A DNA stretch of 64,000 bases from Flavobacterium sp. CFS9 (GCF_041154745.1 NZ_AP031573.1:1364001-1428000); one strand, 5' to 3'. Positions 36,056 through 45,289 are shown, counted from the first letter of the stretch. Numbers and translations: made by a program. Notes: generated from the sequence alone by a model not told the origin.

Positions 36056-37516
36056 ATGCTAAAGCAATTTTTAAATCTAAAATTATCCCAAAAATTATCT
36101 CCACAGCAAATTCAGCTGATGAAGTTAATTCAATTGCCTACGCAAGCTTTTGAGCAACGTTTATTGGAAGAAATGAACGAGAATCCGGCCCTCGAAGCCG
36201 GTAAAGAAGACGAATACGAAGCCGATGAATTTGCCAATGAAGACTACGACGATTACGATGATGCTGAATCAGACCGAATCGAAGCAGACGACATTAACAT
36301 TGACGAATACCTAAGCGACGACGATACACCTGATTACAAAACTCAGATGAACAATTACAGTGAAGACGAAGAACGCGAAACTCCTTTTGCTTCGCCAATT
36401 AGTTTCCATCAGGACTTAATCAATCAGCTGAATACTTTTATTCTAAACGATGAAGAACGCGAAATCGCTGAATTCCTTGTTGGAAGTATTGATGATATGG
36501 GTTACATCCGCAGAAGTGTTCCGGATATTGTAGACGATATGGCTTTTACCCAGGGAATTTACACCGATGAGAAAATGGTCGAAAAAATGCTTCATGTCAT
36601 TCATGAACTCGAACCTTCGGGAGTTGGAGCACGTGATTTACAGGAATGTCTGTTACTGCAGTTAAAGCACAAAACTCCGACCGAATATATTGATTTAGCG
36701 ATTGATATTATCGAGAATCAGTTTGATGCTTTCACCAAGAAACATTATGACAAACTATTACAGAAATACGGTGTTTCGAACGAACAGCTTAAAAAAGCCA
36801 TTCACGAAATTGAAAGACTGAATCCAAAGCCGGGAGGCTCTTACACAGGAAACAATAAAGTAACAGAGAACGTTGTTCCCGATTTTGCCATCAGAATCGT
36901 TGACGGAGAACTGGAACTTACCTTAAACGGACGAAACGCTCCTTCTCTGCACGTTTCTAAAGATTATCAGGAAATGATGCAGACGTATAAAGATTCCCGC
37001 GATAAATCATCGGCACAGAAAGACGCTGTTCAGTTTATCAAACAAAAGCTGGATTCAGCCAAATGGTTTATCGATGCTATCAGACAGCGTCAGGAAACCC
37101 TTTTTGTTACCATGAACGCTATCATGCATTATCAGGAAGAATACTTTCTGGACGGTGACGAAACCAAACTAAAGCCAATGATCTTAAAAGACATTGCAGA
37201 TATGGTTGGTTTGGATATTTCGACGATCTCCCGTGTAGCCAACAGTAAATATGTTGAAACACCATACGGCACAAAACTAATTAAAGAGTTTTTCTCTGAG
37301 GCCATGAAAAATGATCAGGGAGAAGATGTTTCTACTTTAGAAATTAAAAAAATCCTTCAAAATACTATTGAAGAAGAAGATAAAAAGAAACCTTTACCGG
37401 ACGATCAACTGGCAGAAATCCTGAAAGAAAAAGGATACCCGATTGCCCGAAGAACTATTGCAAAATACCGCGAACAATTAGACATTCCGGTAGCAAGAAT
37501 GAGAAAGAAGATTTAA
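36056..37516 (+). CDS. rpoN: RNA polymerase sigma-54 factor
   Basis: This 486-residue protein fits RpoN: a glutamine- and leucine-rich N-terminal activator-interaction region (KLSQKLSPQQIQLMKLIQLP), an unusually acidic linker (about residues 50-110, with runs of D and E), the core-binding region, a DNA-binding helix-turn-helix, and the RpoN box as ARRTIAKYREQ near the C terminus. It recognises -24/-12 promoters and needs an AAA+ activator; one is encoded at 62395-63744. Confidence 0.95.
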   Translation: MLKQFLNLKLSQKLSPQQIQLMKLIQLPTQAFEQRLLEEMNENPALEAGKEDEYEADEFANEDYDDYDDAESDRIEADDINIDEYLSDDDTPDYKTQMNNYSEDEERETPFASPISFHQDLINQLNTFILNDEEREIAEFLVGSIDDMGYIRRSVPDIVDDMAFTQGIYTDEKMVEKMLHVIHELEPSGVGARDLQECLLLQLKHKTPTEYIDLAIDIIENQFDAFTKKHYDKLLQKYGVSNEQLKKAIHEIERLNPKPGGSYTGNNKVTENVVPDFAIRIVDGELELTLNGRNAPSLHVSKDYQEMMQTYKDSRDKSSAQKDAVQFIKQKLDSAKWFIDAIRQRQETLFVTMNAIMHYQEEYFLDGDETKLKPMILKDIADMVGLDISTISRVANSKYVETPYGTKLIKEFFSEAMKNDQGEDVSTLEIKKILQNTIEEEDKKKPLPDDQLAEILKEKGYPIARRTIAKYREQLDIPVARMRKKI

Positions 37517-37559
37517 GTTTTTAATCTTTTTACAAGAAGAAAAAAATATTCTATTAAAC

Positions 37560-37598
37560 AAACCTAACAGCTTTTTAAACACTGTTAGGTTTTTTTAT
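37560..37598 (+). terminator. Terminator after rpoN
   Basis: AACCTAACAG (37561-37570) pairs with CTGTTAGGTT (37582-37591) and a T-rich tail follows. Confidence 0.85.
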
Positions 37599-37661
37599 AC
37601 CTCAAAAACAACAACCCCGACAGGTTTTTGTTTTATAACTGTTTTTATCAAATTTATCGTT

Positions 37662-37723
37662 CTGTCAGGCTGAGCGAAGTCGAAGCTTTGCGCATAGGGC
37701 TTCAACTTCGCTCAGCCTGACAG
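37662..37723. repeat. Perfect-looking hairpin of the CTTCGCTCAGCCTGAC family
   Basis: CTGTCAGGCTGAGCGAAG...AAGC (37662-37686) and GCTTCAACTTCGCTC...CAG (37699-37723) are 25-base arms with one mismatch, around a 12-base loop. The arm carries the same core as the tandem units at 29641-29742. Confidence 0.8.
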
Positions 37724-37740
37724 TCGTTTTCGAAAAAAAC

Positions 37741-37784
37741 AAACCCGACAGATTTCAAAAACCTGTCGGGTTTGTTTTTTAAAC
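37741..37784 (-). terminator. Bidirectional terminator next to the single-TM protein
   Basis: AACCCGACAG (37742-37751) pairs with CTGTCGGGTT (37762-37771), with T-rich sequence on both strands. It lies nine bases after the stop codon of the minus-strand gene. Confidence 0.75.
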
Positions 37785-37792
37785 CGTTTCAA

Positions 37793-38221
37793 TTATTTAT
37801 ACTGACTTGGCGTTATCGTAATCTGAAACAAATAATTTTCTTTTTTGTCATCGTAATTATAGATCAGGGTAAAATCATTATCCCGAAAAGCTTTAAGCCC
37901 CGGATTTGCTTTAACCGTACTTAAGAGACTTTCTTCTATATTTCGCTTAATTACTTCAATTTCGGCAGTTTCTTTTTCAACATTCAACAAAGTCAGATTG
38001 TATTGAACCACTTTATCTTTAGGCAGCGTAACGTTATCCAAACGAATTCCCTCCTGAATGTTCAAAGGGCAATTATCATTGTATTTTGCAACCAATTCAA
38101 TCATTGCTTTATCTGTCACCGGCTCTTTAAAAGAATAATACACAATCAAAGCCAGCAATAATGCTGCAATTACAGATACTATTAAAATGGTTGAATTCTT
38201 TTTTTTAGTTAGTTGCTGCAT
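37793..38221 (-). CDS. Uncharacterised single-pass membrane protein
   Basis: This 142-residue protein has one membrane segment near the N terminus (about residues 11-29) and a soluble domain with NCPLNIQEGIRLDNVTLP, QYNLTLLNVEKE and TITPSQYK. The domain would face the periplasm. I do not recognise a family. It lies 32 bases downstream of tdk on the same strand and may be co-transcribed. Confidence 0.65.
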   Translation of the reverse strand: MQQLTKKKNSTILIVSVIAALLLALIVYYSFKEPVTDKAMIELVAKYNDNCPLNIQEGIRLDNVTLPKDKVVQYNLTLLNVEKETAEIEVIKRNIEESLLSTVKANPGLKAFRDNDFTLIYNYDDKKENYLFQITITPSQYK

Positions 38222-38253
38222 CTGTTTGTTTGTTTTGTTAAGAATAGAAAATT

Positions 38254-38844
38254 TTATTTATCCTGAATCTTTTTCATGGCATTAAAATAGGCTGCACGGC
38301 TTAATGGCTCATACTCTTCAGTCTCCCCAAGCATCACTAACTTATCATTATCCGTTTTACGAAAACTGTAGTTGGCAAGATTTCCTGTACGGGTGCAAAC
38401 TGCATGAACTTTAGTGACATATTCGGCGGTTGCCATAAGTCCCGGCATGGGTCCAAAAGGATTTCCTTTAAAATCCATATCAAGTCCCGCAACTATCACA
38501 CGAATTCCCTGATTGGCCAGGTCATTGCATACTGTCACTATCTCATCATCAAAAAATTGTGCTTCATCAATACCGATCACATCACAACCTTGTGCTAAAA
38601 TAGAGATATTGGCAGCCGCCGGAACCGGAGTAGAACGAATTTCATTGGCATCGTGAGACACCACCATTTCGTCATGATAGCGGGTATCAATAGCGGGTTT
38701 AAAGATTTCAACTCTTTGTTTAGCAAATTGGGCGCGCTTTAATCTGCGGATTAATTCCTCGGTTTTACCCGAAAACATTGACCCACAAATAACTTCAATC
38801 CAACCAAATTGTTCTTTGTGATTTACTGTATTTTCGAGAAACAT
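38254..38844 (-). CDS. tdk: Thymidine kinase
   Basis: This 196-residue protein has the type II thymidine kinase P-loop [10 protein letters not shown] (about residues 21-30), the DEAQFFD motif in [13 protein letters not shown] and a lasso-like C-terminal part. It phosphorylates thymidine for salvage. Usual zinc-binding cysteines are mostly absent: VCTRTGN keeps one, and the CxxC and CR.C positions are replaced ([10 protein letters not shown]). The ATG at 38844 was chosen; the -7 box at 38935-38942 excludes the upstream in-frame ATG. Confidence 0.9.
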   Translation of the reverse strand: MFLENTVNHKEQFGWIEVICGSMFSGKTEELIRRLKRAQFAKQRVEIFKPAIDTRYHDEMVVSHDANEIRSTPVPAAANISILAQGCDVIGIDEAQFFDDEIVTVCNDLANQGIRVIVAGLDMDFKGNPFGPMPGLMATAEYVTKVHAVCTRTGNLANYSFRKTDNDKLVMLGETEEYEPLSRAAYFNAMKKIQDK

Positions 38845-38934
38845 TTTGTATTTTTCTACCTTTAAAAATGAATAGTTTTTATTACTTTGTACTGGTAATA
38901 AATCGACGTGAAAAATTGCGATTTTACACTTTTT

Positions 38935-38942
38935 CAAAAGTA
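38935..38942 (-). promoter_or_regulatory. -7 element of tdk
   Basis: TACTTTTG on the minus strand matches TAnnTTTG, about 90 bases upstream of the tdk ATG at 38844. Confidence 0.5.
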
Positions 38943-39080
38943 GAAAATTTTTATCAAATCGAAGATTCGCAAACGCGTATTAACAGAAATAAAAAAATAT
39001 CTTTCAGATTTCGGCGACGAATAAAGACATTCAAATACAAAATATACTAAAATACCCTATTCACTATAATTTCAACAGTT

Positions 39081-40211
39081 ATGAAAAAAAAATTGGAAGC
39101 CGATTTAATCAGCATTGCTCATCGAATTTTAAAGCTTAAAAACAAATCCGATATCAATCAATTGTATCTTGAAACGCAGAAATTATATGAAAAACTAGCG
39201 GTTTTAAAATTTGTAGACGAGAATTTCGACACTCTGAAGCCTACAATTGGCCACAGCGAAATCCATTCTGAAATTGAAGCTATCTTTGAAAAAGAAGAAG
39301 TAATTCCAACAGAAGTTCAGGCTGAAACTCCAATAATCGTTGAAGAAATAGCAGCTGAAGAAACTTTAGAGCCCGTAATTGCTGAAGAAATTACTGCTGA
39401 GTCTGCAGAAGAAACAGATCCGGATCCTGAAACTCCTGAAGAAGCAATTGGAGAACCCTCGGAAGATATAAATCCCGAGCCTGAGATTTTTGAAGAGATA
39501 GCAACGGAAATTCCTGAAGAAACAACTGCTGAACCAATTATTGAAACGATTACTGAACCGGTAGCGGAAATCACCGAGGAACCAATTGTTGAAGAAGCTG
39601 AAGAACCAATTTCAGAAACGGCAAAAGAACCGGAAACTATAGCAGAACTTTCGTTTACAACTGTTAGTGATGCCAAACCGATTCCTGATTTTATTCCGGC
39701 TTTTGAACTGGATAAATCAGAAGAGGTACAGGAAAAAAAGAAATCAGAAGAAGAACCGAAAGCAAAAAACCCGTCAAAACCGGAGCCTGTTCACATTTCT
39801 TTTGAAGAGATATTAGGTGTAAATTACGCCGATACCCATTTTGTAAAAGTAGACAGTTTCGAAGCTGTTTCTCCTACTCCAACGCCGTCAATCAATGATT
39901 TCAAAGAGCAAAAAGCAGTTGAAACAACTGTATTAGAAACTCGTGCTGAACCTAAAGCCACCACTCTAAATGAAAAACTGGCAAAAGGTTTCCACATTGA
40001 TTTAAACGACCGAATTGCCTTCACTAAAAATCTTTTCGGAAACAGTTCGGAAGATTACAGCCGCGTTTTAAACCAGTTACTGACTTTTGATACTTACGGT
40101 GAAGCAAAGGAATTTATTGAGGATATGGTAAAACCGGATTACAACAACTGGGATGGAAAAGATGATTATGCAGAACGTTTCTTAGGAATTATAGAAAAGA
40201 AATTTTCATAA
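39081..40211 (+). CDS. Acidic repeat-linker protein of unknown function
   Basis: This 376-residue protein has three parts. Residues 1-60 are a helical, conserved-looking head (LEADLISIAHRILKLKNKSD). Residues about 75-200 are a low-complexity linker rich in E, P, I and T, with recurring EEP, AEE and TEPV units. Residues about 295-376 are a conserved-looking globular tail (ADLINED-like pattern in GFHIDLNDRIAFTKNLF, NQLLTFDTYGEAKEFIEDMV, NNWDGKDDYAERFL). I do not recognise a function. It lies between tdk (divergent) and rsmI. Confidence 0.7.
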   Translation: MKKKLEADLISIAHRILKLKNKSDINQLYLETQKLYEKLAVLKFVDENFDTLKPTIGHSEIHSEIEAIFEKEEVIPTEVQAETPIIVEEIAAEETLEPVIAEEITAESAEETDPDPETPEEAIGEPSEDINPEPEIFEEIATEIPEETTAEPIIETITEPVAEITEEPIVEEAEEPISETAKEPETIAELSFTTVSDAKPIPDFIPAFELDKSEEVQEKKKSEEEPKAKNPSKPEPVHISFEEILGVNYADTHFVKVDSFEAVSPTPTPSINDFKEQKAVETTVLETRAEPKATTLNEKLAKGFHIDLNDRIAFTKNLFGNSSEDYSRVLNQLLTFDTYGEAKEFIEDMVKPDYNNWDGKDDYAERFLGIIEKKFS

Positions 40212-40218
40212 AAAGTAA

Positions 40219-40307
40219 AACACAAATTACACGAATTAGCACAAATTTTTTCTTTCTGAAATTTTTAAAGACACTTAAAATTAGTGTCAATTAGTGTAAT
40301 TCGTGTT
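40219..40307. repeat. Inverted repeat with ACACGAATTAGCAC arms
   Basis: AACACAAATTACACGAATTA (from 40219) pairs with TTAGTGTAATTCGTGTT (40291-40307). It lies between the acidic-repeat protein and rsmI. Confidence 0.6.
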
Positions 40308-40338
40308 CTAATAACTCAAGTTAGAATTCACAAAAATT

Positions 40339-41058
40339 ATGTCTAAACTATATATCGTTCCCACGCCAATTGGCAATCTTGAAGACATGACTTTTCGTGC
40401 CATCCGGATTCTGAAAGAAGTCGATTTAATTTTGGCTGAAGACACCAGAACCAGTGGAAAACTGTTGAAGCATTTTGAGATTGGCACACACATGCACAGC
40501 CATCACATGCACAACGAGCACAAAACAACCGAAAATTTAATTGCACGTCTGAAAGCGGGTGAAAACATAGCCCTGATTTCAGACGCAGGAACTCCTGCCA
40601 TTTCAGATCCCGGTTTTTTACTCACACGTGCCTGTGTTGAGAATAAAATTGAAGTGGAGTGCCTTCCCGGAGCTACCGCTTTTGTCCCGGCCTTAGTCAA
40701 TAGCGGATTACCGAATGACAAATTTGTCTTTGAAGGTTTTTTACCTGATAAAAAAGGACGTCAGACTCGCTTTCTGACTTTAGCCGAGGAGACCAGAACC
40801 ATGATTTTATATGTTTCACCGCATAAACTGGTCAAAACTTTAGCTGAATTCGTTCAATATTTTGGAGAAGACCGACAAGTTTGCGTCTCCAGAGAATTAT
40901 CGAAACTGCATGAAGAAAACGTACGCGGAACGGCTAAGGAAGTTTTAACACATTTTGAAAAAACAGCACCACGCGGCGAGATTGTAGTAGTCGTTGCGGG
41001 AAAAACAATAGAGAAAGAAACGAAGAAAAGTAAATATTCTAAAGACGAAGAAGCATAA
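40339..41058 (+). CDS. rsmI: 16S rRNA (cytidine(1402)-2'-O)-methyltransferase
   Basis: This 239-residue protein has the tetrapyrrole-methylase-like fold with LYIVPTPIGNLEDMTFRA at the start, LAEDTRTSGKLLKHF, LISDAGTPAISDPGFLL (SAM site) and FEGFLPDKKGRQTR. It methylates C1402 of 16S rRNA on the ribose. Confidence 0.95.
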   Translation: MSKLYIVPTPIGNLEDMTFRAIRILKEVDLILAEDTRTSGKLLKHFEIGTHMHSHHMHNEHKTTENLIARLKAGENIALISDAGTPAISDPGFLLTRACVENKIEVECLPGATAFVPALVNSGLPNDKFVFEGFLPDKKGRQTRFLTLAEETRTMILYVSPHKLVKTLAEFVQYFGEDRQVCVSRELSKLHEENVRGTAKEVLTHFEKTAPRGEIVVVVAGKTIEKETKKSKYSKDEEA

Positions 41059-41067
41059 AAACCCGTT

Positions 41068-41154
41068 CTCGACTCCACTCGAACTGACACTCGACTTCGC
41101 ACGAACTGATGCTTGACTTCATTCAAACTGGCGTTCGACTTAGCCCGAACGTAC
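41068..41154. repeat. Four 22-bp tandem units after rsmI
   Basis: Units CTCGACTCCACTCGAACTGA, CTCGACTTCGCACGAACTGA, CTTGACTTCATTCAAACTGG and TTCGACTTAGCCCGAACGT start at 41068, 41090, 41112 and 41134 (22-base period). They share CTTCG and AACTGA cores with the family at 29641 and 37662. Confidence 0.75.
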
Positions 41155-41192
41155 AACAAAATTATACATCATATTAGCAAAGCATAAACATC

Positions 41193-41537
41193 ATGAACAT
41201 ACAAGCCTTTATAGAAAAAGTAAAACAAACTCCAAACGAAATAACATTCCCGGAAACCATTGCAGTAATTGAAGAAAACTACAACTTCACTCCAACAGCT
41301 TTCCAAAACGGAACACAACATAATGCTGCCGGAGAAAATTCCGGTTCCTGCAAATTATTCTCTTTCGCAAAACTGCAAAACTTAACTAAAGACGAAACTT
41401 TGGCCTGTTTTGGAGCATTCTATTTTGATGAAGTTTTGGGCGATCCCAACGGAACTAACCATCAAAACATCAGAAACTTCATCAATTTAGGCTGGGACGG
41501 AATTCAGTTTGAAGGAAATGCTTTAGAGCAAAAATAA
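41193..41537 (+). CDS. HopJ-type III effector family protein
   Basis: This 114-residue protein matches the HopJ family: IQAFIEKVKQTPNEITFPETIAVI (in two parts), NYNFTPTAFQNG, CKLFSFAKLQNL, and FYFDEVLGDPNGTNHQNIRNF. The name comes from plant-pathogen effectors, but the family is widespread in bacteria without such a system. No type III secretion genes are present here, so a housekeeping role is more likely. Confidence 0.85.
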   Translation: MNIQAFIEKVKQTPNEITFPETIAVIEENYNFTPTAFQNGTQHNAAGENSGSCKLFSFAKLQNLTKDETLACFGAFYFDEVLGDPNGTNHQNIRNFINLGWDGIQFEGNALEQK

Positions 41538-41540
41538 CTA

Positions 41541-41618
41541 TCTAATATTTTTGATTAACGATTTTTGATTTCAGAAATCAGCAATCTAAAATCATTAATC
41601 TAAAATCTAAAATCAACC
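41541..41618. repeat. CTAAAATCT-type spacer before recJ
   Basis: A run of AATCTAAAATC units and the inverse TGATTTCAGAAATCA fills the gap between the HopJ-like gene and recJ. Similar runs precede uppP (17870-17925) and frr. Confidence 0.45.
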
Positions 41619-43322
41619 ATGCGTTGGACCATAAAACCAAAACCTTCCGAAGAAAAAATCAAACATTTAGCGCAAGCCTTAAATGTAGAAGATTTTGTCG
41701 CAACACTTTTAATTCAGCGTGGCATAGAGACTTTTGATCAGGCAAAGGATTTCTTTCGTCCTCAATTAGAACAGCTTCACGACCCATTTTTGATGAAAGA
41801 CATGGATAAAGCGGTTTCAAGAATAGAACTGGCGATTAAAAATCAGGAAAATATTTTGGTTTTTGGCGATTATGATGTCGATGGAACAACGGCTGTATCT
41901 TTGGTCTCTTCTTATTTAAAATCGCATTATCCCAATATTGCGACGTACATTCCGGATCGTTATGATGAGGGTTACGGAATTTCTTTTAAAGGAATTGACT
42001 TTGCCGATGACAACGGATTTTCATTAATCATTGCTCTCGACTGTGGTATAAAATCGATTGATCATATCGCTTACGCAAAAGAAAGGAATATTGATTTTAT
42101 CATCTGCGATCACCACAGACCCGGAGATTCTCTTCCGGAGGCTGTTGCCATTCTAGATCCAAAAAGAGACGATTGTTCTTATCCTTATGATGAATTATGC
42201 GGCTGCGGTGTTGGTTTTAAACTGATTCAGGCTTTAGGAACAAACCGAAACGAAACCATTCAGGATCTCGTTCCCTACCTGGATTTAGTTGCAACGGCAA
42301 TTGCTGCAGATATTGTACCCATAACGGGTGAAAACAGAATCCTGGCTTTTTATGGTTTACAGGTAATCAATTCTGACCCAAGACCCGGAATTAAGGCTTT
42401 GGTACATCAGGTAAAAAAGAAAACGCTGGACATAACCGATGTTGTTTTTATTATTTCTCCGCGAATCAATGCGGCAGGAAGAATCAAACACGGCAATCAT
42501 GCTGTTGAACTACTCACCGAGTTTAATTTTGAACAAGCACAGCAATTTGCCTCAGAAATTGAACAATACAACGCAGATAGAAAAGATCTGGACAAAAAGA
42601 TCACAAAAGAAGCTTTTCAGCAAATTGCAGAAAACAATGAACAAGACCGATTTTCAACCGTTGTTTTTCAGGAAGACTGGCACAAAGGTGTGATCGGAAT
42701 TGTGGCTTCAAGGTTAATCGAGACTTACTATCGTCCTACTTTGGTTTTTACCAAAAGCGGGGACAAATATGCTGCATCGGCAAGATCCGTAAAAGGTTTT
42801 GACGTTTACAATGCGCTTGATGCCTGCTCTGAACATCTGGAACAATTTGGAGGACACATGTATGCCGCAGGAATGACTCTAAAAGCCGAAAATTATAAAA
42901 CATTCAAAGAAGCCTTTGAAACACAAGTTTCTGCAACCATACTTCCGGAAATGCGAACTCCGGAAATAGAAATTGACGCCGAAATAAATTTCAGCGACAT
43001 CACTCCAAAACTAATCCGTATCCTAAAACAATTTGAGCCTTTTGGCCCACAGAACATGACACCGGTTTTTATGACTTCGGATATAAAAGACACGGGATAT
43101 GCCAAAACTTTAGGTGCCGAAGAGGAACATTTGAGGCTTTTTGTAAAACAGAATAATTCAGATGGAATTGCTGCGATAGGCTTTGGACTTGGAAAAAAAT
43201 TAGACCTCGCAAAAAATCAAAATTCATTTCAGCTGGCTTATTCTTTGGCTGAAAATGAATGGAACGGAACCGTTTCGAACCAACTTATGCTTAAAGATAT
43301 CAGAACAAATGGAAAAAAATAA
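41619..43322 (+). CDS. recJ: Single-stranded-DNA-specific exonuclease RecJ
   Basis: This 567-residue DHH-family nuclease has VFGDYDVDGTTAVSL (motif I), LIIALDCGIKS, IICDHHRP (the DHH motif), RINAAGRIKHG and SARSVKGFDVY, the RecJ layout of two phosphoesterase halves plus a C-terminal OB-fold-like domain. It degrades single-stranded DNA 5' to 3' during recombination and repair. The end overlaps the MFS gene start by 14 bases. Confidence 0.95.
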   Translation: MRWTIKPKPSEEKIKHLAQALNVEDFVATLLIQRGIETFDQAKDFFRPQLEQLHDPFLMKDMDKAVSRIELAIKNQENILVFGDYDVDGTTAVSLVSSYLKSHYPNIATYIPDRYDEGYGISFKGIDFADDNGFSLIIALDCGIKSIDHIAYAKERNIDFIICDHHRPGDSLPEAVAILDPKRDDCSYPYDELCGCGVGFKLIQALGTNRNETIQDLVPYLDLVATAIAADIVPITGENRILAFYGLQVINSDPRPGIKALVHQVKKKTLDITDVVFIISPRINAAGRIKHGNHAVELLTEFNFEQAQQFASEIEQYNADRKDLDKKITKEAFQQIAENNEQDRFSTVVFQEDWHKGVIGIVASRLIETYYRPTLVFTKSGDKYAASARSVKGFDVYNALDACSEHLEQFGGHMYAAGMTLKAENYKTFKEAFETQVSATILPEMRTPEIEIDAEINFSDITPKLIRILKQFEPFGPQNMTPVFMTSDIKDTGYAKTLGAEEEHLRLFVKQNNSDGIAAIGFGLGKKLDLAKNQNSFQLAYSLAENEWNGTVSNQLMLKDIRTNGKK

Positions 43323-44592
43323 TTCAAACAAACCTGATCCGTATCAGGCATTACGTTACAGAGAATTCAACGTATTTTTAATATTGCGTTTCGCGATGGT
43401 TTTTGCCTGGGCAATGCAGTTTATTGTAATTGAGTGGGAAGTTTACAGCATTACTAAAAATCCGCTATCGCTTGGAATTATTGGTTTAATGGAAGTTATA
43501 CCGGCTGTTTCAATGGCTTTATTTGCCGGACACATTGTCGATCAGAGAGAAAAGAAAGGATTGTTGGTAAAATGTATTCTGGGCTTTTCAGTAATCAGTT
43601 TTGGATTATTTCTGGTAACCTGGCCAAGAGTTGTTAGCGGTTTATCTTCAGATGTAATTTTATATTCTATTTATATCTTAGTCTTTTTGGGCGGATTAGT
43701 CAGAGCTTTCCTTGGGCCGACTATTTTTTCTCTTTTATCCTTGATAATTCCTAAAAAGGCATATCCCAATGCCGCAACCTGGAGTAGTACGGTTTGGCAG
43801 ATTGGCGCTGTATTAGGTCCTGCCGTTGCCGGTTTTTCAATCAATTGGATCGGGGTTCACTGGTCGATGTGTCTTGTTTTCGGATTCTCTGTCCTTTCCT
43901 TAATTGCCTTATCGCAAATCAGTAAAAAACCTATCATAAATCCGAAAATTGGAGAATCAATAAAAGACAGTCTTACCGAAGGTTTAACGTTTGTATTCCG
44001 AAACCAAATTGTACTAGGAGCTTTGTCTCTGGATATGATTGCAGTACTTTTTGGAGGTGCCGTAGCTTTATTGCCTGTTTTTGCTCAGGATATTCTAAAA
44101 GTGGGCTCAGAAGGATTTGGTATCCTAAGAGCCGCTCCGGCTGTAGGCTCTTTTATAACAATGCTCGTTTCGGCTTACGTACCTCTCTATAAAAACGCAG
44201 GAAAAAAACTTTTGACTGCCATATTTATTTTCGGATTATCGATCATTTTATTTGGCTTTTCTACCTATTTCTGGCTCTCTGTTTTTGCTTTATTCCTAAG
44301 CGGACTTGCCGATGGAATTTCGGTCGTAATCCGTCAGACTATTTTACAGCTTAAAACTCCGGATCATATGCGCGGACGCGTGGGTGCAGTAAACTCTATT
44401 TTTGTTGGATCTTCTAACGAGCTGGGAGCCTTTGAGAGTGGCGCAACTGCCAAATTAATGGGAACTGTTACTTCAGTCATTTTTGGAGGTAGTGTCACAC
44501 TTCTAACTGTTTTAGGTTTTGGACTAATCTCTCCTACTTTTAGAAATCTGGATCTTCAAAAAGACATGGACGATCATCATAATATGGAGTAA
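43309..44592 (+). CDS. MFS transporter, MFS_3-type
   Basis: This 427-residue polytopic protein has about twelve membrane segments. The motif A-like loop AGHIVDQREKKG (around residue 64) and DHMRGRVGAVNSIF near the C-terminal half match the MFS_3 group, like the enterobactin exporter EntS. It has no obvious binding partner. The ATG at 43309 lies inside recJ, so the two are translationally coupled. The substrate is unknown. Confidence 0.85.
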   Translation: MEKNNSNKPDPYQALRYREFNVFLILRFAMVFAWAMQFIVIEWEVYSITKNPLSLGIIGLMEVIPAVSMALFAGHIVDQREKKGLLVKCILGFSVISFGLFLVTWPRVVSGLSSDVILYSIYILVFLGGLVRAFLGPTIFSLLSLIIPKKAYPNAATWSSTVWQIGAVLGPAVAGFSINWIGVHWSMCLVFGFSVLSLIALSQISKKPIINPKIGESIKDSLTEGLTFVFRNQIVLGALSLDMIAVLFGGAVALLPVFAQDILKVGSEGFGILRAAPAVGSFITMLVSAYVPLYKNAGKKLLTAIFIFGLSIILFGFSTYFWLSVFALFLSGLADGISVVIRQTILQLKTPDHMRGRVGAVNSIFVGSSNELGAFESGATAKLMGTVTSVIFGGSVTLLTVLGFGLISPTFRNLDLQKDMDDHHNME

Positions 44593-45174
44593 ATGAGCAA
44601 ATTTGAAAGGATCTTTTTAAGAATTCATGTAACAACATTAATCATACTTATAATAAATGTATTAATTAATTTTATATTTGAATTTAGCTTAATTAACAAT
44701 TTACGTCTAATTCTTAAAGTTCTGTTCTATATTTCGGCTTGCCCCCTATTCTTTTATTATGCTAAGCCATTTAAAAAAAGAGCTTTATATTTTTCATTCT
44801 ATGTCTTTTCGCCCATTTTTATTTTTATAAGCTGGTTAATCGATGGAATTTTTGGTGCTATGTTATCATCCATTTTTCTTCTTTTCTTTCTTCCAAATGA
44901 TACTCGATTTGAAAATGATCAAATACAAATCAATAAAAAAATTGAAGGTTTACTAGGTTCATGCTGCAAATATGAAGTAATTGAAAAAAAGTTTTTTGTC
45001 TTCGAAAGGAATGTTGCTGAATTTCAATTTGAAAAAAATCTTTATTTTAGAAAAAATGACATCATAATTCAAGATAACATTTTACAAATGCATCTAATGT
45101 TAAAAGATTATGACTCTCGGAAAGATCAATACATCGCAAAGGACACTGTTATCTATACTACTTTAAAAAAGTAA
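44593..45174 (+). CDS. Uncharacterised protein with four predicted membrane segments
   Basis: This 193-residue protein begins at the base after the MFS stop codon. It has hydrophobic segments at about residues 14-30, 36-56, 66-82 and 86-105 and a hydrophilic C-terminal half (LGSCCKYEVIEKKFFVFERN). The DNA is more AT-rich than the neighbouring MFS gene. I recognise no family. Co-transcription with the MFS gene suggests an accessory role, but this is only inferred. Confidence 0.55.
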   Translation: MSKFERIFLRIHVTTLIILIINVLINFIFEFSLINNLRLILKVLFYISACPLFFYYAKPFKKRALYFSFYVFSPIFIFISWLIDGIFGAMLSSIFLLFFLPNDTRFENDQIQINKKIEGLLGSCCKYEVIEKKFFVFERNVAEFQFEKNLYFRKNDIIIQDNILQMHLMLKDYDSRKDQYIAKDTVIYTTLKK

Positions 45175-45289
45175 ATTTAGATTTAATGAAACAACAGACT
45201 AACTAAAACTTCAAACGCAAATAAACTTACGACAATTATTTTTTTCAAATTTTAAGCCTTTTTTATTTAGAACAAATATAAATAATATC

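Noticed and set aside
38868..39050. A 60-residue plus-strand frame between tdk and the acidic-repeat gene
   Set aside because: It overlaps the tdk promoter and is unlike any protein; AT-rich chance frame.
39317..39676. A 119-residue serine- and valine-rich minus-strand frame
   Set aside because: It is the antisense of the EP-rich linker of the 39081 gene, so its repetitiveness is a mirror effect.
41193..41537. Type III secretion effector role for the HopJ-like protein
   Set aside because: No type III secretion gene is present and Bacteroidota of this type do not have one; the name is historical.
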